Positions 45,346 through 53,908 of a stretch of DNA of 64,000 bases are shown here, piece after piece. A program made the translations under genes and the position numbers. The stretch is taken from positions 124,001 to 188,000 of the forward strand of contig JACGCK010000088.1 in NCBI GenBank assembly GCA_014925825.1, written 5' to 3'. Under the pieces are notes generated by a model that did no database searches, was not told the DNA's origin, and was given only the letters and a program-made list of their open reading frames with translations. How positions within the stretch are numbered: the first letter of the stretch is position 1; each line of letters starts with the position of its first letter. This DNA comes from Pholiota molesta. Lineage: Eukaryota > Basidiomycota > Agaricomycetes > Agaricales > Strophariaceae.

Positions 45346-46290
45346 TTAGATACCCTGTTCTACCGCCGAGCCCTCGGTGATAGCAAGCATCGTTTCACCT
45401 GCAGATGCAAGCATCGTTTCACTGGCAGACGCAAGCATCGTTTCACCGGCAGACGAAGATGGAAGAGCTTCTTTCTAATAGAATTTGATTAAAATTTGAA
45501 CAAAAATCATATGTAGGTTTAAACTTACTTCCTCTGAGTCGGACTCAGCAGCTATTTTGGCCCTCTTGCGGGGACGAGGACGAGGGCGTGGTTGAATATG
45601 AGCAGAGTCGTCATCCTGGCAAAAACTTGGTCAAAAGGATGGACAGGTTCAATTGAACCAGACTCACAATAACGATAGGATTATCAGATGTGGTCCCGGG
45701 GGCAGCATCGATGGGCCCAAGATTGAAGAAGGTGCGCCAATGCATGTGAGGCTCGGCGATCGAACTGTACGCGTGTAAGCCAGACCACTCCTTGATCTTG
45801 ATTATCATTCGCTAAATCACAAAGGCATAACACGTTAGAGAAAGTAGGATGGGATGCATAGTTCAAGAGCGTACATTCTTGATGTGCTCGTATTTGTGTT
45901 TCCTGTAATCGAGATCGAGATAGCGTTGAGTATCCGGGAAGCGATCACAGTAGTGGCTGAACGCGGCGGCAAAAAACACTTCTTCTTGCTTTTCTTTCTT
46001 CGCTTGTCGATAGTAGGGGCCCATCTTGTGGATGAAACGGGTGTAATGATGCTTCAGGGCCTCCTGATAGGCCAACTGTGGATGGGGAGTTCAGTTGAGT
46101 GCTCGACGTCTAGTCGTAGAAAGTATGGGGTACGTACATCGACCTTCTTTCGTATCATCGATGACTCGGAACACTGGGATGTAGTAAGAGGATAGGTCAG
46201 CGGGGGAAAAGGTGATGCATAAAACAGAGAGCACAACCGCCTTTTGACTCACCTCAGTCTCATTGGAATCCCACGGAGAAGTAGCGACGC
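45346..46290 (-). CDS. KDZ-element accessory gene, hypothetical, with short C-terminal repeats
   Basis: Minus-strand exons join cleanly from LAYQEALKHHYTRF through EEVFFAAAFSHYCDRFPDTQ and EHIKN, then an intron (GTACGC...TTTAG), MIIKIKEWSGLHAYSS and FFNLGPIDAAPGTTSDNP, then an intron to DDDSAHIQPRPRPRPRKRAK, then an intron to the last exon. That exon holds three near-perfect units of (A)SAxETMLA and stops at 45346. The 5' end is not fixed; an upstream exon probably includes SSYYIPVFRVIDDTKEG or the overlapping frame. The family is not recognised; it lies head-to-tail behind the transposase gene's 5' side, as passenger genes of KDZ elements do. Confidence 0.55.
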
Positions 46291-46509
46291 AGATGGATCC
46301 AGCATCCTCGATGGATGAAGGATGGATTCCTGATACATTATGAGCATGGTGTATGGATTGAGAATGGATTGGGAATGGATTGGGAATGGATGAGAAAGAA
46401 ACGTTGGCATGACATGAACGATCTGCCAAATTGGGATGATGAATAAGCATCGGAATAACATAGATAAAAAAAGAAATGTTGATTGAACCTCAAAGACGGG
46501 CACATAAAA

Positions 46510-46752
46510 TTATGAAAGTAGCATATTATGGACAAGGAAGTCAGTATCTTTAAAATAAGATAATTTTGAACCCAAGTTATTCAGTAGGTTATAAAGGTCA
46601 GACGATGCACTAGAAAGGGCCATTTGCAAACACGATTCACTAACGCATTCCTGAGTAACTTCATCGAATATCTGCAACTTTGACTGACATTTGGAAAAAA
46701 AAACACCCAAAGTATATAATATGAAAGAGGCGATCAAGACCTTTTGACTCAT
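46510..46752 (-). CDS. Small hypothetical protein, 80 residues
   Basis: ATG 46752 opens MSQKVLIASFILYTLGVFFS, which resembles a signal peptide, and continues to DFLVHNMLLS and a stop. It is AT-rich and could be a chance frame or a 5' exon of the accessory gene to its left. No motif. Confidence 0.25.
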   Translation of the reverse strand: MSQKVLIASFILYTLGVFFSKCQSKLQIFDEVTQECVSESCLQMALSSASSDLYNLLNNLGSKLSYFKDTDFLVHNMLLS

Positions 46753-46878
46753 ATAATTATTGAGTGACCTTGTTATGTGGCAATTTTTAAAAAGTTAAAA
46801 AGTCAGATGAACATTGTATATACCTTGATGGGCCGTACCCACACGAACGTCATTGTTGCCTCTTTTCCATCTACCTCC

Positions 46879-47540
46879 ATGGGCCGACCACAACTCTATC
46901 ATAGTAAAGAAGAGAAAGCCTTGGCTAACCGCGCTAAAAGCAAACGTCATTACGACAAGTACGTCTTGCATGAGGTTTACGTTTCTACACAATTGACAAT
47001 TCTATGTCTTAGGTCCAAGGAATCAATAAATAAACAGAGACGTCGTATTTACAAGCGATTACATCGAAGGTGATAAGTTCTCTATTTTCAATATCTGCAC
47101 TGTCTCTAATAAATTCGCATAGTAAACAAAAGACACGAAGCGAAGGCCAGACTTCCGAGGCCAGTCCTCTCTCAAAGTGCATACAGCGTGCAGCACAGAT
47201 TACGCAGAATTTGAACCAACTGCATGCCGGAGAATCACTTGTGAAGTTCTTCGATGGTTTGGTGTTCAACTACACTAGTGGCCAAGATATTAATGCGACG
47301 GCGGTCAACAATTTCATGAATGAACTCAATCATCTTCACACCTCCGCCACTCAGGTCGAGAGCGACATTATTCAGATAGCCGGTATTGGGGCGGAGTCAA
47401 ACGGGGTTATCACGCTTGTTGCTAATCTACGCACACTAATGCATTGTGCTGAAGAAATTCTTTGCGAGGTCCTTCTTGAAGATAAAGCTGCATTATTGTC
47501 TGCACATACGGCCCAAAAACTTATGTACCAAGGGTTGTAA
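46879..47540 (+). CDS. KDZ-element accessory protein with basic N-terminal motif, 184 residues
   Basis: Three exons (46879-46958, 47013-47069, 47123-47540) join without a stop. The N-terminus MGRPQLYHSKEEKALANRAK and the following SKRHYDKSKESINKQRRRIY are strongly basic and resemble a bZIP-like or other DNA-binding basic region. The same opening is common in Agaricomycete proteins found beside KDZ transposases. The rest is helical and acidic with no known domain, ending AQKLMYQGL. It could bind element DNA, which is inference. It is convergent with the RNase H1-N-domain gene to its right. Confidence 0.75.
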
Positions 47541-47657
47541 TATTTTCAAAAACAAACAACAGTATATTTTTAGAGACGACGAGAGCATTTACATGAGGTA
47601 CAGATAGCAAGCACGGCAGATAGCAAGCAGACAGATCAGGTATATATATATATATGT
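47541..47657. other. 3' spacer between convergent accessory genes
   Basis: Short AT-rich spacer with a TA dinucleotide run at about 47640-47655; serves as the shared 3' end of two convergent genes. Confidence 0.5.
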
Positions 47658-48636
47658 TTAGGCGGTATCGTTGACGCTATAGACATGCAAGACAGTTCCG
47701 TGAACATCGACTAGCTTCACGATTCCAGCAGCAAGGGCGGCATTGAAAGCGGCGCGTGCTGCGGCTTCCTCGGTGTAGCGGGAGTACATAGCGCCCTTCA
47801 CGCCCATGACGTGCGGCTGGGTCAACAACCTAGGTGAGGGTTAGTAGGTACTCCTTCAATGAGAATAAAGATACATACCAAGTGTGAAGAACACCGACAC
47901 GCGTCCCAACAGTGACCGCATAGTAGACGTCAGGTTTAGCGCGAACATTGTTGTAGGCGCCACATTCATGGCACTGATAACCGCTGCCTTGGGACTCAGA
48001 GACCGTGGATGAACGCCCATCTGCTGATGCCAACTCAGGGGCACCGATCACAGAGATCGGGGCAGCTGGGGCCATGGCAGCCGTGGCAGCTGGGGCTGTG
48101 GCAGCTGAGGTGGGGGTCAAGGCTGCCAAAAAGGCCGCAGCAGCTTTGGTGCCAGCAGTGGGGCGCTTGGCGTCCTCCAAAGCAGCGTGTATAATAGCAT
48201 GGCGCCTTCCTAAACGATTGAGTTAGACATGATTGACAATGATGTTATAAATAACGTACCGCGAGCCTCGGTCTCTCCTTGCATTGGGACATTTGCCTCT
48301 GCATGGGTATTTTCCGTGGCAGCCCAGATGAGGGCTTTGCGCGTGGCTATCATTTGTGGGTATCAGACTGGCTTCAGATGAAAATAACAATAACTTACCG
48401 CGACGTTCAGCCTCCTCGGCTGTCATGGGGGGACCCTGGAGAATGCTTGGGCCTATACGAGAAGTTAAAAACCTTGCTTTTAAAAAATATATGGTGAACA
48501 ACTTACCAAAAGCATCCGCATCAACTGGGATGGATGGGCAAGGAGGCGCCACCGGGGACCTCAGGTCAATGCCCTTGTCGGCAAGAGCATCTACGAGCTC
48601 AGCGATCGTCTCGGGGGTTTTGTTGAGCTGGTTCAT
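47658..48636 (-). CDS. KDZ-element accessory protein with RNase H1 N-terminal (hybrid-binding) domain
   Basis: ATG 48636 opens MNQLNKTPETIAELVDALAD. Five or so exons follow, with Ala/Pro-rich linker sequence, a CxxC pair in YQCHECGAYN, then DVYYAVTVGTRVGVLHTW joined over an intron to LTQPHVMGVKGAMYSRYTEE and AARAAFNAALAAG. This last part has the pattern YYxVxxGxxxGxxxxW...VxGxxxxxYxxFxxxxEA of the RNase H1 N-terminal/caulimovirus VI fold, which binds RNA-DNA hybrids or dsRNA. No RNase H catalytic domain is present. A binding role for element nucleic acid is inference. The stop is at 47658. Confidence 0.7.
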
Positions 48637-48914
48637 TGTTAGATCGGGTAGCGGGTGTTGATGACTCGATGGGAGAAAGTTATCCCTGGATGAATGGCCG
48701 GGTGTTAATTTTTTCCTTTTTAGGCCTGAGAATTGTCCCACGATGTCAACTATACAGTTGTTCGGAGAATGCCATAGCGTATCGGATGCATGCCGTGTCG
48801 TAGCATGTCAGAAATTCGGTAACTAAAAAGCTTAGGTGAGTAAAAATTCCGGTGTCTGTGTGTAATTTTAAGAACTGAACCGGATTGTATGTTCTTATTT
48901 TTAGACATTCCGGA

Positions 48915-51900
48915 ATGTCTCCTCCACCGTGGACTACCCCGAAACAGCAGGAATATCTCCATTCACGTCGTGATGACCACAAAAAAGTGCAAGATCCCAA
49001 AAATACGGAACTTACGTTGCCAGATTTTCGTAATAGTGTTCAACGGGATTTTTTTCATATGTGGCCCACCCAAGAAGTTGAGCAGCAAGAATGGGCCGAG
49101 GCAGTCGCCACTGACAAAAAGCGTAAACCACCCGCCTTGATGGCGAACAATGAGGATTGGATGGCGGACCGTAGAAAGGTTTGACTTTCGTATTTTGTTT
49201 GAATGTTGACATTGACGTGGAACTATCCTGATATTTTTAGAAGCTTTTGAATTGGTTTAACAACCATCCTAGCAAGGGCGACGGCAAAAGGCCTCGCAGC
49301 TCTGGTGCGAAGCCGCCCAAAATCATCATTGCCGCCAATCCGATTGCCACGTGAGTTCGATCCGAGGAACAGTTATATTCGTCTCTGTTTTTTGAAGACC
49401 GTATTCGGCAGACCATCGACGTAGAGGTTCTGAATTCTGACAAAAGGATGAGGCTTGCTGCAATAAATTCACACACAGCCGCGAGATATGCGAATGAGAG
49501 TGAGGATATTAAGACGCAGGTGCGCCGTCTTCGGGAAGAGGAGAAGAAGAAGTTAGCGGAGGCACGGAGCCTATTCAACATCGTGGAGATTGGAGAACAT
49601 ATTGAACGGACACCTGAAGAATACGCTACGTATGATTCTAAACACTAATTCCTTGGGATATAGCTAATCAGTCCTATCTTTAGTTCCCTTGATTGCCTTT
49701 CGGACATGATGAGAGAGTTTCTCGGGAAAATGTCATCATTGACTGGATGGTCTTTCACCGTCCTTGCGGGTGGGCCAAATCCTCATAAGCAGGGAGAAAT
49801 TACAGCAATGGCTTTGCATTCGGTCCGTAATCGAGACGGCCAACCCTTTGGAAAAGTGCAACCGAATTTCAAAGACTCGTTTTTGCAACCGTTCTCCAAT
49901 TTTTTGGAAAATTGCTATAGTAAGTTTTTTCGCGTTATGTTCCATCGCGTTATATTCACATCTATACTATTTAGCTCCTGAAGTCCGCGCTAGACGTGCT
50001 CTCCCGATGGAAGATGAATGCGACAGCATGGCGGGTCCGTCGAATCATCCAGCTGCATACGATCCGACATCAGATGTACCCACATCCGCGCAGGCCGAAG
50101 CGGGTCAATCACGATTATCGGGCAGTTATGATTTATATATGGGCACAGATCTCGGAGCCATTGGAGGCACGTCATCGACAAATCGAGTTCCAGCCGCATT
50201 GAATGAGCCAACATTTGCTCCGTTGCTCAACGCAGCGCCTGCATTTGCTCCGTTTAGTGTATGGCACGGGTTTGAAGACCCGTGCGGGTTTTGGCCCGGG
50301 TTTTGGCGGGTACGGGTTGGGGTCTGGCTTTCCTCACCCGGCCTCAACCCGTACCCGTAGCGCGGGTCGGCGGGTCGGCGGCCGCCCACTGCCGATCTAA
50401 TCAAGCGGAGATTGAAATCGAAATCAACGAAATTGTTTTGTTGATTTCGGTTTCTAACCACTCTTCTTCACGGCCGCGTGCCCCTCCCCTCCAATGAGGG
50501 ATGTGGGCCGGCTCTTGTGCTTCACACAGCGGGACTCACAAACGCCCCAAGTGCCCCGAACTCGCGAACGACGGCCAGAGAGCAACGTCTAACGGACAAG
50601 CGCGAGGACGACCGTCAGCTCGAGTCGGAATGATACAGAGGGATCGCGAGAGCGGGCGGTATGGCAAGCGAGAGGTACGGTGAGCGAGAGGTACGGCGAC
50701 ACTGACACCAACAGTGTGGACGACGACATGGGACAACACGTCTGCGGAACGGCGCGGACAATGGAAGACAACATGGCCAATGGAGGATGACGCGGACGGT
50801 GAACGATGATGTGGCGATGCGGATGATGGATGATGACGCGGATGGCGGACGACAACGTGGCGACAACGGAGGATGACGCGGATGTGGACGATGGTGCGGC
50901 ACACCATGGAGGACAGATCTCGACGCCGACGACGAATGCCGACGCCGCGGAAGATGGACGACGCGGAAGGTGGACCACGAAAGCTCGACACCGGGGGAAG
51001 TCGACACGCCGTCCAAGCGCACTGACAGCGGGTACACCTGCCAGCAGTGCGTTTGACGACACAGGGCGGCACCTCAGCCGTCTACATACACAACGAGTGC
51101 CGCAATTGCGGCCTCTGCGGTATGCAGACGCTTGAGGGTGCTTACCCTGGCACTGACCCGCGCGGGTTTTTGGACCCCCGAAACCCGCCAGACCCGCTAC
51201 CCATACCCGCCAAAACCCATACCCAAATGCACGGGTGGCGGGTTGCGCGAGTAAGGGTTGGGGTCTGACCTCCCAGACCCGGGGGTTACCCGTGCATTTC
51301 ACTAGCTCCGTTGCCCAACACAGTGCCTATGAATTCAACTGTGGAATCTGCAAACCAGCCGATGGTCACTACACTCTTTAATGTGCCGCCTACGATACCC
51401 TGCACATTGTCGAATGAACAGCTGAATTACGCTGTTACATTGCTTCTCGCAAACGGCGTCATCGGTAATCCAGTACCGACCCCAGGCGGCGGATACTACA
51501 TACCAGATATAGAACCCAACACACCGATCAACATGATCGACAGCCTCCACAATCCATCGGGTAATCCTCAGCACAGCAACCTCCTTCAGCCTAATGCAAG
51601 TGGCCCCAACCTTTTGGACACCAACACCACCGATATATTCCCTTCTCAGAGTCTCGGTATGTAGGGTGCTTATAAAGTCATCGGAAGTACAGCTGACACA
51701 ATAAATCTACGCTAGTCCAACAGCAAACTTCATATGCAACGTCGTCAGTGATGGATACCTTTGAACAGATAACACCACCACGTACCTTCTTCGGTGAACA
51801 GCTTGGGTTTCCGAATGAGACAACGGCCGATCTAAACGTCAATGGATCGATCCCAACGACAGCCAGTGTTAATCCTGATGGGCCGGTGGCTTCGATGGTT

Positions 51901-52819
51901 GCGCCCGTCGACGATGGGCCGGTGGCTTCGATGGTTTTGCCCGTCGCGCCCGTCGACAATCACACCGCAGGCGACATCGAATTGTCGAAGGACGTACAGG
52001 AACCGGAGGGACGTGGACAACGGAAGCGCAAGGCAGCGACGAAAGATATTGGTGTTCCCTTGACAATTTCAGCAGCAGGGCTTAAGTGGCTTGATGAACC
52101 GAAAGCGTACCTTTTGGACAAGGAGATCGATATGGATCTCTGGAACGACTGCGTGGGAGATTGGCTAAAGTTTGAAAAGCAGAACAGCATTGCAAATTTG
52201 TCAGCGGTAAGCTAATGAAAGTAGAGGCATTGTTTATCATACTCACAAGTTTATAGAATCGTTTGCCAGGTGCCAGCGACCGTCGTCCCACTGAAGTCGG
52301 AACATGGATCAATGCACCGCGCAAATACTCCAACAGCCCGAGAATCCCCGACCTCCTGGACTTTGCAAATCGGTGGTTGAGCTGGTGGAACGGTATGCAG
52401 CCACAATGGAGACATACCAGTGTGCCGAATCAACTCCCTAAACCGTTATCAACTGCGATCGGGTCCAAGCAAACCGTCATATCGTTGAGAAAGGCCGGGC
52501 CCAATGGAGTAGTCCTTCTCTTGGTATCCCTTAAATGGTGGTTTGGGCTTCATAAGAACGACACGCGGTGGGCGATGGCTGTCACGGATGTTCACGAATG
52601 CTTGAAAAGTTTTCTGACGAGAGATGAGGAGGAAGGTAACCAAGCCAAAAAAATCAGGCAGTGAGTCGCACACATGCCACGACATGATTACACATACACA
52701 CATATACCCAATTTTCTTGCTTGCATTCTTTTTGCCTTTTTGTCTCTTGTTGTAGCATTCGCGAGGTTGCTAGATACCCATGTTATATATTTCTTGCTGA
52801 TTTCTTGGAAAACATATGA
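48915..52819 (+). CDS. Large KDZ-element accessory gene, hypothetical, interrupted by a hAT-like insertion
   Basis: ATG 48915 opens MSPPPWTTPKQQEYLHSRRD. Exons then give WFNNHPSKGDGKRPRSS, a coiled-coil-like QVRRLREEEKKKLAEARSLF, and GWSFTVLAGGPNPHKQGEIT. A disordered part follows, then GVPLTISAAGLKWLDEPKAY, RRPTEVGTWINAPRKYSNSP, FANRWLSWWNGMQPQWR and SLKWWFGLHKNDTRWAMAV. The family is known to me only as recurrent basidiomycete hypothetical proteins. The frame may stop at 52664, but a GTGAGT donor with acceptor TTGTTGTAG gives a last exon ending FLADFLENI at 52819. A 1,050-bp insertion at 50255-51304 splits an exon; without it the frame reads AFAPLPNTVPMN. Probably broken in its present state. 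Confidence 0.7.
50247..51312. mobile_element. Non-autonomous hAT-like element 3, inside an accessory-gene exon
   Basis: The element spans 50255-51304 (1,050 bp). It starts TAGTGTATGGCACGGGT and ends ACCCGTGCATTTCACTA; the termini pair as TAGTGnnnnGCACGGGT. The 8-bp duplication GCTCCGTT is at 50247-50254 and 51305-51312. Subterminal CGGGT/GCGGGTTTTGG units cluster at both ends, unlike the CCGGTC units of elements 1 and 2, so it is a separate family. The middle (about 50690-51000) is a GC-rich GACGACGTGG-like low-complexity stretch with no transposase. Confidence 0.93.
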
Positions 52820-52877
52820 ACGGAAGAATGAGAAGTGCCATTTAAGAAGCTGGGGAAAGGATATTTTGAGGGGCCTG

Positions 52878-53476
52878 GATGGATGGGCAGCCGCTCGATG
52901 GATTGGTGATGGATTCGAGGCGCATGGATGGATATCCATCAGTTGGCAAAGAGCGCTCGATGGGTTGGGCGAAGGGTTGATGGATGGGCGATGGATGGGC
53001 AGGTGCTCGATGGATTGGTGCTCGATGGATTCACGATGGATTCAAGACGCACGGATGGATATCCATTGGTCGGCAAAGAGCGCTCGATGGATGGGCGAAG
53101 GGGCGATGGATAGGCAGGCGCTCAATGGATAAGCAATGGATAGGCAAGCGCTCAATGGATTGGCGATGGATTCAAGGGCCAACACACGGATGGATATCAA
53201 TGGGGAGTCAGCAAAAGAGCGAAAGCCATGGGTTGGCAAAGAGCGCTTGAGGGATGGGCAAAGGGAGCAACCTCAGAGTCTGCTAGAGGTGAACATTATG
53301 GGTGCGGACAAAGGTGGGATGTGGCCCGTGCGCTGCCGCTGTGCAGTGGCAAAACTGCCGCCGGAGATAATTCGGATTGCGGAGTTGCAATTGCACCGCC
53401 ACAACATGTGACGGATGGGCAGGTGCGCGATGGATTTTGCAGGCGCACAGATGGATATTGATGCACGGCAAAAAGC
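52878..53476. repeat. Right terminal repeat of KDZ element (truncated)
   Basis: Inverted near-copy of 39722-40320; long frames in both are identical apart from single residues. The match ends at 53476, where the LTR starts, so the outer half (counterpart of 39225-39721) is missing from this window. Confidence 0.9.
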
Positions 53477-53856
53477 TGTGAAGCCTCTGGTTCGCGGGAC
53501 TTCGGGGTGCTGAAGTAGAAGGTTTGGTTAGGGGGGACTGCCAGCGGCTGTCAACCCACCACACCGGTAAGTGTTGCGACTCTTCGCGGAGAGGCCGTGT
53601 GACCCTGGGCAGGGGGATAGCTACAGGGTATCCAGCCGGCATGGGTAGAGGGAGCTCTCAGAGAGGGTGCAACGGAGATGCGAGTTCAGGAGTTCATAGT
53701 ATTAAGTTAAGTGATACATGAGCATTTACGGTACAAGTAAGCTGTAAGAGTAACAGACGTAAATAGAGTCATGTGATCACTGATGCAAGAAGTCCAATGT
53801 CCAAGATAAGATAACGTGTTGATGGGCTGCAGATGACTAGTACGCCAGGCGTCACA
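53477..53856 (-). repeat. LTR (3' LTR of a minus-strand retroelement)
   Basis: On the minus strand a G-rich polypurine tract (GACGGGGGGGCGA) at 53857-53869 is directly followed by TGTGACGCCTGGCG at 53856. The unit ends GGCTTCACA at 53477, giving a 380-bp TG...CA LTR. The KDZ right arm stops at 53476, so this is the insertion boundary; AAAGC at 53472-53476 would be the predicted 5-bp target duplication. The partner LTR is not identified here. Confidence 0.75.
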
Positions 53857-53869
53857 TCGCCCCCCCGTC
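53857..53869 (-). other. Polypurine tract
   Basis: GACGGGGGGGCGA on the minus strand immediately before the LTR. Polypurine tracts prime plus-strand synthesis in LTR retroelements, so this marks the internal side of a 3' LTR. Confidence 0.7.
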
Positions 53870-53908
53870 TGCAGATCAGCATTATTTGCGCTTTTGATTG
53901 TGGCGGCG

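Larger units (their letters stand above)
39221..53476. mobile_element. KDZ-superfamily DNA transposon with accessory genes (right end cut by an LTR element)
   Basis: A KDZ transposase gene on the minus strand and four accessory genes lie between long inverted repeats: 39722-40320 and 52878-53476 are complementary over 599 bp with only a few mismatches. The left repeat region goes on outward to about 39225 with the same CAATCCAT-type units; the right one stops exactly where an LTR begins. The left end falls at the broken 3' end of the DUF6589 gene. The outermost left base is uncertain. KDZ (Kyakuja-Dileera-Zisupton) elements are known to be large and to carry passenger genes in basidiomycetes. 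Confidence 0.8.

Noticed and set aside
50536..51037. Long minus-strand frames inside hAT-like element 3
   Set aside because: They follow from GACGACGTGG-like low-complexity repeats; no transposase motif.
40449..52819. TET/JBP dioxygenase expected as KDZ companion
   Set aside because: No HxD...H pattern or TET/JBP-like block was found in any frame of the KDZ interior.
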